Origin: Monarcha castaneiventris obscurior
Lineage: Eukaryota > Chordata > Aves > Passeriformes > Monarchidae
Assembly (NCBI GenBank): GCA_026261815.1
Contig: JAMPIT010000258.1
Coordinates: 17,626,501 to 17,690,500, forward strand
DNA length: 64,000 nucleotides
Direction of reading: 5' to 3'
The position numbers and the translations under genes are program-made. Each line of letters opens with the position of its first letter. The stretch's first letter is position 1. The notes below the pieces were generated by a model. That model worked only from the letters and a program-made list of their open reading frames with translations. It searched no databases and had not been told where the DNA came from. Below, one piece after another: positions 13,201 to 29,133 of this stretch.

Positions 13201-14625
13201 GTGTTTCTGTGGTGAGGCATCCTGCTTCCGGGCTGGACTGCCACCTTGAGTGCCTGGATTTTAGTTGTCCTAGTTGCATGCTTAATGAATTTCTGGAATA
13301 TTTCTGTTAGAACTGGATGTCTGGCAAATCTTTTTAGTGTATTTATAATAACCTAGGTTGTAATCTGTAGGTAATTAAATTAAAAATTACTTTTAAAACC
13401 AGTTTTAGAACTGCTTTTTGTTAAAATAATTTTAGCCTTGTATCTTACCAGAAAAAAGATTAATTATTTCATTCTCTTCCCCATCCCTCATTATGAATAC
13501 AGTGATTTAAGTTATTTTGCTCTCATCCTGCCTGCCACCGCTGCACAAATTTTACTCGTGTATATTCTGGTTTAAGTGTGAATAACAAAGGATTAGAGGA
13601 GTCTGTTGTTCCTTTTTCAACCCTTGGGTTCTGTGTGCTAGGCAACAGATTAAGTTATGCCTGGCTACTGAGGAATAAATTTGCAAGAATTCTTTTTTAA
13701 AAACCATTTATGACCCAGTAGTAGATGGAGAGGCAGTTTTTAGATTTATCTTTTTCATTGCATAACATTCCAAGATGTGACATGATCAAGAGCTTACAGT
13801 GTCTGGTTCTGAAAATGTTCTGGTTTTGGGCTGAACAGAAGCAGTCAGAAAATCCCAATTATGAGAAATTAGAGCTCCGTCTGGATTACCAAATCTAAAT
13901 GCAACTTTAGAATTACTTTCACTGAGACAAAGAGAATTTTAGCTGCTGTTGGTATGAACTATAATAGCAACTAATATGTCTTTATGATTTTAAAAGATAA
14001 TTTTATGATTGTATATTACACAATAGTCACTGAAATGCACACTGGTTGTCAACTGGTTTACAATTCATACCAGGATTTTCTGTGTGTTATTCTGCAATGT
14101 ACTGGATATCATACACAGCTTAAGTGGTGGGGAAAAAGTGCAGCTAAGCAGAAGAATTTGTAACTAAGCCAAGTCATGGTGCAATGATTTAGAAATAATA
14201 AAGGTAGAAGGAATTAATAAATGATGAATTAAAAATAAACATGAAGTAGAATAATTTTTAATGGGATGGCTTCAAGTCTGCCTGGTATTTGTGAACACTT
14301 CTTTTGCAGGTGGTTTTTTGAAGTACTGGGATATCCCAAATCTTCAAAGGCCAACATCATCAATGGTGTGCTGATGACAGTTGTGTTCTTCGTGGTGAGG
14401 ATTGCCGTCATGCCTGTATATTACAGCCATGTAATTGCTTCATTTGGAACAGAAGGTTTCCAGAGATTAGGATTTGCAGCCCAGAGCGCCTGGATTATCT
14501 CAAGCGTTGTCTTGGATATTATGAATGTGATGTGGATGGTCAAAATTGCAAAAGGATGCTACAAAGTCATTTGTCTTATTGGACAGGAGGAAGCGAAAAC
14601 TCACAGAAATGGAAAATCTGCCTAG
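4123..14625 (+). CDS. TLCD4: TLC domain-containing protein 4 (TMEM56), 3' five coding exons
   Basis: TLCD4 is a multi-pass membrane protein of the TRAM-LAG1-CLN8 (TLC) domain family. Its biochemical role is not settled. Five exons join in phase: 4123-4212, 7054-7112, 9008-9102, 10997-11070 and 14310-14625, giving about 210 residues to a TAG stop. Recognisable blocks, in order, are [46 protein letters not shown] (the TLC di-histidine segment), [20 protein letters not shown] and a last exon with [11 protein letters not shown]. Several hydrophobic helices are visible. Compared with the 263-residue human protein, only the first ~53 residues are missing, and they should lie upstream of the window. 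All introns are GT-AG and no frame breaks are seen. HCCS follows about 10 kb downstream on the same strand. Identity rests on clear similarity to human TLCD4 across all five exons. Confidence 0.95.
4213..7053 (+). other. TLCD4: TLCD4 intron
   Basis: AT-rich intron bounded by GTAAGG and TTTACAG. I see no repeat I can name and no supported internal gene. Short open frames on both strands lack codon or family signal. Confidence 0.8.
7054..7112 (+). CDS. TLCD4: TLCD4 internal exon
   Basis: A 59-base exon between TTTACAG and GTAATT. It completes the Trp codon and then encodes [19 protein letters not shown], with the first base of an Asp codon. It matches the conserved loop plus helix of TLCD4. 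Confidence 0.93.
7113..9007 (+). other. TLCD4: TLCD4 intron
   Basis: AT-rich intron holding a GTT/GTTT simple repeat near 8.36 kb and a 16-base direct repeat (TATAACACCAACTTGG, near 8.41 and 8.43 kb). Nothing else is recognised. Confidence 0.75.
8355..8401. repeat. (GTT)n/(GTTT)n simple repeat
   Basis: About six GTT units run into several GTTT units, read directly from the sequence, inside a TLCD4 intron. Confidence 0.85.
9008..9102 (+). CDS. TLCD4: TLCD4 internal exon with di-histidine motif
   Basis: The acceptor is CTCATAG and the donor CTG|GTAAGT. After completing an Asp codon it encodes [20 protein letters not shown] and then [11 protein letters not shown]. The HH pair in a hydrophobic helix is the characteristic polar signature of TLC domains. 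Confidence 0.95.
9465..9722 (+). mobile_element. CR1-type LINE 3' fragment
   Basis: It carries the degenerate CR1 3' tail pattern: AGGTTTAGTTTGGAT, a block like 'gtggtggaatcaccatccc', then 'gattggactcgatcttgaaggtcttttccaacct'. The orientation is + relative to the LINE. It is 5'-truncated as usual and carries no coding capacity. Boundaries are approximate. Confidence 0.85.
10390..10515. other. Intronic CpG-rich patch
   Basis: A short GC-rich stretch with roughly a dozen CpG dinucleotides, set in an AT-rich TLCD4 intron. Open frames cross it on both strands but look like composition artefacts. It could be a small regulatory island, an alternative promoter, or a remnant of a GC-rich mobile element. 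The sequence alone does not decide. Confidence 0.5.
10997..11070 (+). CDS. TLCD4: TLCD4 internal exon
   Basis: The acceptor is AACCAG and the donor AGCG|GTAAGT. It encodes [20 protein letters not shown] and then FVNQ, with a split Arg codon. This is one of the most conserved TLCD4 blocks. Confidence 0.95.
11071..14309 (+). other. TLCD4: TLCD4 last intron
   Basis: A 3.2-kb AT-rich intron with T-rich runs near 12.69 and 13.00 kb. I recognise no repeat family or nested gene. Confidence 0.75.
14310..14625 (+). CDS. TLCD4: TLCD4 terminal coding exon
   Basis: The acceptor is TTTTGCAG. The frame runs 105 codons, including the TAG at 14623-14625. It encodes [20 protein letters not shown], two further hydrophobic helices ([12 protein letters not shown] and [18 protein letters not shown]) and a short basic cytosolic tail. 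Confidence 0.96.
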
Positions 14626-15502
14626 AAATCATACATAAAATGAAATTTCTGTTACGAAAATAATTTGGGTTCACTGAAACAGTGCACATTTCTGCCATGG
14701 AATGCTCCTATTATGGAAACAAGGTATTACCTCTGTACTGATCTTACTCCTTCCCTAGCCACACTGCCTGCACGCCCAGGGCCACGCTTTGCGGATCTGC
14801 CCCGTGAGGAATAAGAGCAAAAGCTCACACAGATGAGTTCCACATGCCTGTTCTAAGCAGCTGCAAGCATCAGAAACTAGAAAGGAGCAGACTGGTTACT
14901 CGCTTATTGTCCACCAGTGTGTTCAAAGTGTTTCTCTCAGGTTTCTCTGATTAAAATGTTTTATAAATCCAGTGAATACTGACATATCTGTTTTTTTAGA
15001 AAATGAAAAATTCCCCAAACTCCTGATATGGTGCAATTTTCCAGGCACGTTTCTATGTTTTCTTCTAGGAATAACAATCAAGATTTCATTCTTGACAACT
15101 TTTTAATTTTTGCAAGAAAAGCTAAAAATTTGGCTTTGGTTCTGTGAAGTCTTTTACTGCTTTTTTTTTTCTGCCTTATAGGAATGAAAACCATTTTGGG
15201 AAAATTATGAAATAATTTTATCTAAAATGCTGTATTATAAGACCATATGATATCTTAAAAGTTGTTAAAATTCTCATTTTGATGGGAAGGATTCCCATTT
15301 GTGCCAGGTTACATGCAATAGTACATCTAAATTCCCCATGGAACTTTTTTTGTAAGTTAATATGGTAGATGATGTGTGGACATGGCATAATTCTTACTGA
15401 AGCGCTTTTTCCTTTGCTGCTACTACCTTTGAGAAGGGCTGCAATTCTTCTCAGAGTATTTTTAACCATTGGCTATTTGGATTCAAAGTTTAATTGCAAA
15501 GA

Positions 15503-15508
15503 AATAAA
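15503..15508 (+). terminator. TLCD4: Candidate TLCD4 polyadenylation signal
   Basis: First canonical AATAAA downstream of the TLCD4 stop, about 0.9 kb after it. Other AATAAA hexamers occur further downstream, so the used site is uncertain. Confidence 0.35.
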
Positions 15509-18500
15509 AATCTTCTGTATATGAGATGTGTAACTTTCAGTAATACTTTTTTCTTTTATCACAGAAATGACCTATTTGATATGAAGTGTTCAGGATTTTT
15601 GTCACATTTTCCTTGTTAATCAAGTCAGAAATCTGAGGTGTTGACTAAAAATGCTCTTGAATCAACTGTGCCAAACTCCTCTAAAGCTGTATGGTAATTC
15701 TGTAGAAGGAACAGTTGACCTCTGTAGGCACAATTTTTTTTTTTTTTATACCACACATTTGGCAATAGGTACTCAGTTCCTCCTTCTGTAAACTTGAAGG
15801 CTTGGAGGTCATCAGAGAGGAATCTTACTATCTGGGAATAGTCTTAAATCTCAGTTATAATACAATTTGAGGAAATTCAGAGTTCTGTTTTATTTAAAAT
15901 AATTTTGAGAGCTATATTTATGCGAAAATTTGTTTTGTTTCACTTCTTTTAACTGGAATTGGGACTGATTAACTTCTGGCTTTTTTCCTTGGTGTGGGTG
16001 TGCTAAAAGTGTCCATTTTCACTGAGACTTTAGCTCACATCCCAATTATTGTAGCAGTCTGTTAAAGCAGTTCCTTTTTAAACAGGAAGATAGCATGTTT
16101 GCCCTGTGTTGGGTGATTAGTCCTGCTCCTGCTGACAAAGCTGGGTGGTGTGAGCTCTGCCCTCCCTAGCCAGAGGTGGGAGTGCCCTGTGCTGCCTTCC
16201 CTGCTGAGGGGCTCAGTGTCCCTCTCTTACAGAAATGGGATGTAAGACTCAAGAGGACAGCCTAGGCTGAAATGCCTTTTAACCAAGGCAGCTGCAATGA
16301 TTTTAGTTTCCCAGTCAAAATGCTGTCAGGGAGTATTGTTTGGACTTTTAAAGTTTGCATTTTAAATTGACTTTAAATTGTGTTTTTGTTTTGTTTTTGC
16401 ACTTTTAAAAGCCTAGTTCCACTGCTCAGTTGGGCAGGCTTTTTTCTAAAACAGTTTCCCAATCCTGCCTTTCTAAGGGAGATAGCAAAGATTGTTAGTA
16501 CTTGTATTTTTTGGATCCCGTGGCTATTAATACTTCACAGGCCTACAGACAAAAAATTGATTTATGCCTTGGGAGAGTTAGCAATTAATCTGTTGAGCTG
16601 TATCATCTGAGTGAGCACAGTGCCTCATTTGGGTACCAGTAAATCCACAGTCTATGAGAGTTGATCCTGTGGCTTGCTTTGCTCCAAGAAATAGGCTCTC
16701 TTTTATGCTAATTTGCAGAACCTGGTTATCTTTTAAAATGTGATTTCAATGTACCTCATGCAAAATTGTAAAAAGGCTGTGTTTCTATCATCTTTATGAT
16801 TTAAAGGTGCATATGAAATACTCTTTTCTTTGCTTTTTAAATCACTAGATCCCTGTGATTTAATAATTTTGCAGTAGCTTGTTCTTTTCTAAAATAAATT
16901 GAGTAAATTCAAACATTTTGGAGAATTATGCTTGAAAGTAGAAGTCTGCTTTTCTTTTTAAGGAAATAGGATGAGAAAATTGAGAACATGATTTGGAGCT
17001 ACTCTTGAGGTGATAACTCATGAAAAGTATCTGAAATTTATAATTTCTTAGCATTGATTTTAATATTGCAGTATTTGAAATATTTTGGTCTCAGTAGAGG
17101 TCATTCGTTAAAATGGTCTACTTCTTCCACTTCTAGATAGACTTGTGTTTGATGGGGGAAAAAAAAAGTAAGTCAAGCTATAATAAAATGTTAAATTAAT
17201 GTTAAAACTAGATTTAGAAACAAAAAACAATCCAAAACTCTGCATACTGCGCTTTGGCCAACAGTCTAGAATTGAAGGGCATTGGGATAATTCTTCTAGA
17301 ACAGCTAGTATTTTGGATTGCTGCACAAAATTAGTGTAATTGAAATTTTACTTTGCAATGCATTAGCTTCAAATTTTATAATTTTTAAAAATTATTACAG
17401 TTATGTCCTGATGCATCAGAAGAAAATTTTCTTATGAAAAAAAACTATTAACAGTTGTGGTTTCAGCAAGGACTTTAATAAACAGGCAGCAAAGCTGTGA
17501 TGTACTGAATACAGTAGAATAAAGGGCACTTTTTACCTGTCATTAAAAGCTTATAATACAGCAAATTAGATAGCTGCAGCACCCATTTTTAATTGCACTT
17601 TATTAATTTTAAAAATGTGGTGAAATACTGATGAAATTTAATGTTGTTAGCTTGTGTCTTTGCTTTTTTATGCAGAAAAGTAAATGCATGATAATTAGCA
17701 TCGTAACAAATGCTTTTGAATGTAATATCTTATTAGTGGCTTAAAAGTTCTGTTTTTAACAGATGCATTGTAAAAGCAGACTCTTGGCATGTCACCAGGT
17801 GTCTTTTCTGTGGGCATATCAAATGGAAGGAGTGACTTGTAAAAAATGCTGTTTTTCTTTTCTTTTCCACTCTTCAGTACCAGGTAACATAAAATTGGCT
17901 CGCTGATCACGGGAGAGACTGTTTGTACTGGTTAGGCTGTATGTAGAAATGCAAGTTAACCCTTTTTTAAGGCTTTAAATTTTCATCAAAAGAAGAGTAA
18001 ATACCACTTTCAGAACTCTACAGGAGAATGGTAGGTCAGGTGTTCTGTAATTGATTTGTGGAATCAGTACTTGCAGAGAGAAATTATACTTCAAATACTC
18101 ATTTTCTCAGTGAGTTTCAGCGGATTTCAGTGGAGAGTCTCACAGAACGAGATGCTGTATGGATTATTTGTGTGAATTCTTCAGTGGTAAGAATTACATC
18201 TCTGAAGCCTACTCTACCTCTCTAAGTACATGCTATCTTGACTGAGCTCAGTAATTTAATAACTTAATTGCTTAAAAAATAATCAATTTAATAATGAAAT
18301 ATATGCACAGGAAAATGAGGGGAGCTGACTTAATATATAAATTCCTAACAATTCCAAATTTTTTACTAAAGCTTATTAAAAGTTAAATTAGTTCCAGGGT
18401 TTGGAAATTACTTCCATCTTTACTTAAAATATTGTGGGAGAAGATTACTCATATTGCAGAACTAACGTTACCCTAAGGATAAAAGCTTACACGAGGGAGA

Positions 18501-21500
18501 AAATGCATTCAGGCAGGTTTAAATAGGAGAGGAGGAGATTTTGAGTACACACATAGAGATCCAGATGTCTTCCTACTGCTGTAGCTGGGACAACAGCAGA
18601 CTGATACGTAGCAAAAAGGTTAGGTGTTTCTGTGTCTCTGTTAGCAATGGAAAATAAAACTTTATTCTTTAAAATTTTCAGGCTGTATAAAATGGAATAC
18701 CAGTTGTTGATTACTGTATGAAGAGGACTTTTTCTCATGGCCTTTTGTGTGTTTAAGCATATGTACGTACAAGCTTTCTGTAAAAGATCATTTAATAGAG
18801 AAGTTTGAAAAATTGTTTTGTGATGCTTCTGCTGAGCCATTCAGAGGAGAATAAAGGGCTGCTTGACAATTACTCCAGTTTAGGGTCTGGTGTGGTGTTG
18901 GCTGCTGCTGAAAACCATCAATAAAGCAAATAGAAAAGGACTAGGATTTTCAGATGAAAAAGTGCAAGTGTAGAACACTTTGAAAAGTATCACAAGCCCC
19001 TTTGTTATTTTTAATAGCCTGCTGTACAACAGCATTATCTGGCTACAAGGAACTTCACGAGGGGAAGTTTGTTCCTGGTCGAATTTCTTTGTCTGTGGAA
19101 TACAGCCAGAAAAAGAACAGTACTATCAGCAATCATTGCTGATATTCTGATTGATGGCAGCCAAATGGAAATAGTGATAATATTTATGAACTTTTAACAT
19201 TAATCCAAACCTGGATAAAATCTCTGTTAGGTGAAGGTCTTAGGATTTTCTGAAAGCAACTTGAAAGTTGTTTTTATGGCAGAGAAGATGAAATATGTGC
19301 TGCCTGGGTTGTTTAGGGATCTGGGATTAAGCATCAAGTCATACTTTTAGATGATAACACTTGGTAAGGTTTCTTATCCATTAAAAATTTCTACTAGCTA
19401 CCTCCTTTGACATTCTTGTTCTATTTATAATAACCAAGCACTTTATAGCTCAGTAAAGAATGGAAGGTAGCTATGGAGAACAAATTTTATTGTTTGGTAT
19501 AAGAAATATTTTGGCAAAATTTCTTCTGAGAACAGTTTCATTGTGTGATGTCCTGCACTGAGAGGGCATCTGTTTATTACGAAGTATGTACATTTTTAAC
19601 CTAGTTGTAAGTAAAAGAAGTGTCTTTAAGAGAGTGAAGTATGAAGAGTTCAGCATGGCTTGGTATCAACCATATAATGATTCAGTGTACTATTTATAAC
19701 TTCCTACTCACTGAAATTGAAAATATAAGAGCAAATAAAATATTCTGTATTGTATCTTTATTTTTAATCTATGTGTGGGATGTCAAACATTGTACTTGTC
19801 TTGTGGACAGGACATGCTTTTATGAGCCTATAAATATTTAAGTATATAAGAATCTGCACCCAAATGGAACACGTTGCATGTAAACTGTCTTCTAAGTTTT
19901 AAAATTTTGGTATTTTTAAAAATTTGCTAGGTTTGAAAGCAACATTTAAATATTTATACTAAGCTGTAATACAGAATACAAAATTTTGAATGCAATGTGG
20001 TTTTGTTTATAGTAATCCTATTCCAGTTTCACAAGAAAAATCCATGAAATCATAGGGGGAAGGGAGGAAAAGGGCTAATCATGAGCTCGGCTATATAATT
20101 TGCACACTTAATATGCACACATCCAAACACCCTGGATTTGCTTCTAGCATGCATTTACCAAACAGTGTTTTCTTCAATATTGGCAGATACCTATATATGT
20201 AGAATAAGCACAGCTAACCTGTTATAAAATCAAATTACAAAACCTGTTTGGAACAAATGAGTTACAAGTTAGGCATAAGCAATGGAGCCTGTAATTCAAA
20301 AACGTTTATATAATCTTCTGTCTAAGAAGAAACTTGATGAGTTTATCTAACTTATGTGCAGAGCAAGGATGAAAACTGTAATTCTGCTAGACTGATTTCT
20401 GGTAAATCTTGACAATCTGGTTTGCAGTAAATTCTAATACTGTCACAAAATATCAGGATCACATTATTAAATTCAACTAATAATGTGACCTTATTGTAGT
20501 AGCAATCCTTATCATGGCACAAGAACTTAAAAATGCAATATAACAATTCTGAAGATTGGTGATAAAAGTAATCCGTCATAGTAAGGTGAATGATTACGTA
20601 TTATAGGTTTAAATTTTACTTTTTATTATAAGAAAGAATCTGAATTATTTGTTAGCATTTCAGTGATACTGTAAAGCATTTCTGTATTTTGTTTGAACAG
20701 TTTAGGAGCTTGCATAAAATGATATTGGCTGATTTTTTTTTTCCCTTTGATATATGCAATAATGTCAATAAGCAATAAATTGCATGTTGTATGCAAGATA
20801 TTGTTACTTCATAATAAAGAAAAGGAACACAGTTTCTTATTTTGTGAATTTTTCTTTCTTAATATAATAAGAGCTTATGTACCTATAATGAGTGCATCAT
20901 GAAAGAACAATTTTTGGGGGGTTCAGTTCTGAAACAACTGGCTTTCATGGTATCTTGAGATTTCACGCTGTATCTTACTTATTTTAAAGAAGGTGAAGAT
21001 GAGTGGATGAGGTCTGAGCCACACTGTTGCTCAGGTGGGTGGACTTTTCAATGCTGAAACTCTATGTAGGACATCACTGGGGCCAGGAATGTAAGCTAAA
21101 CTGTAAGTTTTTGTTGTGTATTGGGGAAGAACTTTTGGATTGGATAGTATAATTATATTGCACTGTCTTGTAATACCACATGTGTCAGGGCACAGGCTGG
21201 GCAGTTGTCTGAAGGCTCTGAGGATAAAGAGCTGCTGTTGTCAGTGTAATACAAATGTGAGGCACTACACAGTCCCTTACTGAATACTACGATGGGCAAT
21301 TCAGTTCCTCAGTATGGCCATTCCTACGTTCTGGATGTGCAATGAATGTATGCATGGAAGCATGAATTGTGTGGTAAAACCCAGAGGTTCCTTTGAGCAT
21401 CCTTAGAGATTGCTGCTGTTTTGTATCTTAACCACTGGCTTCCAAGCACAGGAATTACTCATGTTTGTTTATGTTTTCTTTTGTGTTATGCAATGCTTAT

Positions 21501-22544
21501 ATCACTAGAAGAAAACACAAAGCAGTCCAGTGTTTTTACTTTTTTTTCCCCTCATCTTTTGAAGGGTATTTAGTTACATTTGTGAATGATATACTTAGGG
21601 TACTAATTTTACACTGCTAGTATAGTGAACTACTCATTAACTAGTTGGTCTGTTAGAAAGTGAGTGGGAATTTCTGGAAACACATTCTTTGGGGTCAGAT
21701 GCTGTACAGGTCAGATTTCCAACTGCTTGAGGAAGGACAATGGGGCTTGGTAGGAGGCTTTCCTGTTGGCACTAGGCAGCTTTTAACACTGGTGAAAAGG
21801 AAGGACTGAGCATGGCTGGGAGCAAGGGATGCCTTTCAGTGAGTCATTCTTAAACTGATGCATTCAACAAGTCTTGCTTAAAGTATGAGAAACATTATCT
21901 CTCCCTAAGATGTAGGATATAGGAAATATTTTGTATATCCACTTCTTTGTCATACTCAGGTGCGAAGTTGCTTTTCATTTTCTCCCCAATTTTTTTTATT
22001 ACTCTTTGTGTTCTTGCTGAAAACTTTTGTTTCACTCCTTGTATTGGTGTGGTAATTTTGCACTAAGATTTAAAGAAAAAAATTATTTAATCTTTGCAAT
22101 GGATATCTGTAATTTTTTAGATGGTGGGCTACTGTGGTATCTTCTTTTGCTCTGCTTTTCTGGAGTTCACAGTGCAATATACCTAAGGGTAGACTGTGTG
22201 CTTCATTGAGATTGGGACCTTGGTCTTCTTTGTAAAGACTGCTTTACATTGAGTAAAAACTATTTGCTACTTGGCTTATCTAAGAGAGGGTGAAAACTGT
22301 TATCTATACAATGGCTAACAGTGCAGTTGTTGCTTCTGGTGGAGCGTGATGGTGGGAAGCAGGGAGATGGCACAGGACACTTACAGTATTATGTACTGTA
22401 GGAGAGGAAAGATAGAACCAGTTTTCTATTTGAGAACATCTATTTTACCATAGAGTCCTTCTGCCACTGACTTGAAATATTTAGAAGTAGAGATTTCAGT
22501 TGCTCTGTGGGAGGATCTTAGTAAACTGGGTTGTTAAGTGAAGA

Positions 22545-22925
22545 CAGGATGGGTGACTTGCGGTTGTTGGCCTGGAGAAGAGAAGGCTCTGGGGACACCT
22601 TAGAGCCCCTCCCAGTACGTAAAGGGGCTACAAGAGAGCTGGAGAAGGATTTACAGAGGCATGTAGTGATAGGGCGAGGGGGAATGACTTTAAACTGAAA
22701 GAGGGCAGGTTCAGATTGGATGTTAGGAAGAAATTTTTCCCTGTGAGGGTGGTGAGGCACTGGAACAGGTTGCCCAGAGAAGCTGTGGATGCCCCTGTTC
22801 AAGGCCGGGTTGGATGAAGCTTTGAGCTACGTGGAGTCAGGGAAGGTGTCCCTGCTTATGGCAGAGGGGTTGGAACAAGAGGATCTTTAAGGTCTCTTCT
22901 AACCCAAACTGTTCTGTGGCTCTGT
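22545..22925 (+). mobile_element. CR1-type LINE 3' fragment
   Basis: A well-preserved CR1 3' region. It includes 'ggcctggagaagagaaggctc', 'gttaggaagaaatttttccc', 'ggtgaggcactggaacaggttgcccagagaagctgtggatgcccc' as separate hallmark blocks, and ends near 'aaggtctcttctaacccaaac'. It is in + orientation, truncated at the 5' end and non-coding. It looks younger than the other copies. Confidence 0.93.
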
Positions 22926-24399
22926 ATGTGTAGCAAGTGAAGACTTAAAACGATTGTTTAGTGCTGCTTACACAGGTGTTACTGTGAGTGTAGTTTTAGA
23001 TACTGCAGCAAGGCCAAATTTGCCTAAATTGGGAAATGATGGAGGCAATCAGAATGTTCTCTAGGGCATATAGTAGAGATTCAGTTACTGACATGATGCT
23101 ACATTTCTGTCTCAAGGTTCTCAATATGCTAATAATTTCTGCATGCAGAAAGGATAGAAAACAATTTCCTCTTAAGTAATCAAGGCTATGAAAGGACAGA
23201 AATGACTGAGAGGATGAATATTTGATATTGCTTTATACTTGTATTTTTATTTCATGTTCACACTGAATGGCAATGTCCTTGTTAATAAGAAAGATCCTAC
23301 TTCGAGAGCTGGCATGTGAAAATTATCTTAAAAGCACTCTTGAGAGGAATATATAAAGTTTTTTAAATTCAGGTAGTTATATATTTTGAAATACTGCTGC
23401 TTAGAACTATTTCAGTGTGGTTTAGAATTTGTCTTTTTAAATATTTGTGATCTTGTTTTGAAAGAAATGGGAGAGAATCACTCATTTCTGTATTTACGTG
23501 CACCCTTCTTTCAGATTTGAATTTGGTTTTTCTTCATCCTAAGCTACTGTAGAAACTGTGTCACTTGAAGACTAAATTCCTATCTACTTTATTCTTAATT
23601 GTTACAATGAAATAGAATATTTGGGAAAAAAAACTATGGGTTTTTTTTTGATCAATTCTAATTGTTATACATTTATACTGAATGTTTCTTGTCTCCCCAC
23701 CTGCTTTTTGTACTTGACAGCCCCTTGAGAGTCCATGTGGTGGGATGAACATTGGAATAGTCCTGTGGGGTTTGTACCTACTGTTACAGTGGTTACTGCA
23801 TAGCCAGGTCTTATCGCTTGTTGGTCAAAAAGGGACGGGGTGAAGGTAGCAGTACTCCGTTCTCTGATGCACACTGGGCTCCATCTTCTGTGTGCTATGC
23901 ACGGTATTGCACACATATAGTTAAACTGCATCTTCTGGCTTGGCAATAAGGCAATATTCCTAGGAAATCTTAAAAGAGCAGTGATACTTTTCTTGGCTAG
24001 TTGATGTTCAAAAATCATCTTAAAGAACTTTACTACCTCCGCAACTTTAATACTAAAAACGATACACCTTTACGGTAACGATGCGTGCTGCTAGTATGTT
24101 GTGGGTTCCTTCTATACTCAAACAATTATTTGCGGCTGTAAGGGATAACGATTTCGCAAAGGAGCCCACAGCACGAGGCACGAGCACACGCAGCTCTCGC
24201 TAGCGCAGCTGCCGGGGCTCACCGGGAGCGTCGGTTCGCTGGCGCCGGCAAGTGCAGACGCAGCCTGGTCCTTGTCGTGCTCCCGCCGGCTCCGGGCGCT
24301 GCCCCGCGCTGCGAGGCCGCGGTGCCAGCGCGGGGCGAGGCCGCGGCCCCGGGGCGAGTGCGGGGGCCCGGCCGCGCCCGCCCCTCCCGTGCCGCCCCT

Positions 24400-24494
24400 C
24401 GCCGGCGGGCGCAGGCGCGCAGCGGAGCCGCGCTCTCGCGAGGCGCTGGGGGCCGCCGCGGAGGCGCGGGGAGGGCCGGGCTGGGCCGGGCGAG
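24400..24494 (+). other. HCCS: Likely HCCS non-coding first exon (5' end undefined)
   Basis: The donor GTGAGG after 24494 can pair with the acceptor at 24890-24891 (TTTTTCTTCAG), giving a 5' UTR exon. The left boundary is arbitrary because the transcription start is not defined by the sequence. Confidence 0.45.
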
Positions 24495-24545
24495 GTGAGG
24501 ATGAGGAGGATGAGGAGGGTGCGGAGGATGCGGAGGACGTGCGGG
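24495..24545 (+). repeat. GAGGAT-type purine-rich short tandem repeat
   Basis: Repeated GAGGATGAGGA/GCGGAGGAT units directly after the probable exon 1 donor of HCCS, seen by eye. It is imperfect and about 50 bases long. Confidence 0.6.
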
Positions 24546-24926
24546 GCGCGATGGGGCCGCGGCAGCTCCGGGGGCCTCCCAGCGGCGCTGCGGGCGGGCG
24601 CTGAGGCGGCGGCGCCGCCGGGCCGCGCAGAGAGAGGGGCGGGCCTGGCCTGACCTTGCGGGGCGGTCACGGCGGGGCCGGGGCGCTCCGGCGGCAGCCG
24701 CTGCCCTTCACGGGGTGTGCGGGCACCTGGTAGGTGCTTGGGTTTCTGTTTGGGCTGGAAACTTGTTACATAAATCGATTTTTCAGTTAATTTTTTAATT
24801 GTGGTGCAGCACTGCATTTGCACTTGCCGTTCACCTTAGTAAACAACCAGCGTAGATTTGTGTTACGAATGTTTGCTTTCTTTTTCTTCAGAAATTTGAT
24901 CTGAAAAGGCCCGGTGTGCAGAAGCC

Positions 24927-28944
<4,018 letters not shown>

Positions 28945-29127
28945 CTGCTCCTGCGGTGTGTACTCCCAGCAGTAACCGCTTTCCTCCTAGGCAAAGGACA
29001 TGGCAGTGCCAGGACTTGAGAGAGACGCTCGCTGCAGCTGTCATTGCTTTCATCATCACCACTGTTCTTTGGGGTGGGAAGAGCTCTTCTTAAGTACACC
29101 AATGCCTTGTGGTGTTTCAAGTGGAAT

Positions 29128-29133
29128 AATAAA
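29128..29133 (+). terminator. HCCS: HCCS polyadenylation signal
   Basis: A canonical AATAAA 184 bases after the HCCS stop codon, the first such hexamer in the 3' UTR. A second AATAAA lies near 29362, so alternative ends are possible. Confidence 0.55.

Larger units (their letters stand above)
14626..24200. other. TLCD4 3' UTR and intergenic DNA before HCCS
   Basis: The proximal part should be TLCD4 3' UTR; an AATAAA at 15503-15508 is a plausible early polyadenylation signal. The rest is AT-rich intergenic DNA with one CR1 fragment near 22.55-22.92 kb. I find no tRNA, structured RNA or supportable gene here. The open frames are short and lack similarity to known families. Confidence 0.65.
24230..24720. 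promoter_or_regulatory. HCCS: HCCS CpG-island promoter
   Basis: Abrupt, dense GC and CpG content against AT-rich flanks, just upstream of the first coding exon of HCCS. It contains TCTCGCGAGG at 24434-24443, one base from the TCTCGCGAGA element found at many CpG-island promoters, and a good splice donor (CGAG|GTGAGG, exon end 24494). Transcription to the right into HCCS is inferred; the exact start site is not visible. Confidence 0.75.

Noticed and set aside
24200..24823. 207-codon minus-strand frame and several plus-strand frames over the HCCS CpG island
   Set aside because: Pro/Arg/Ala-rich translations typical of CpG islands read in any frame, with no domain.
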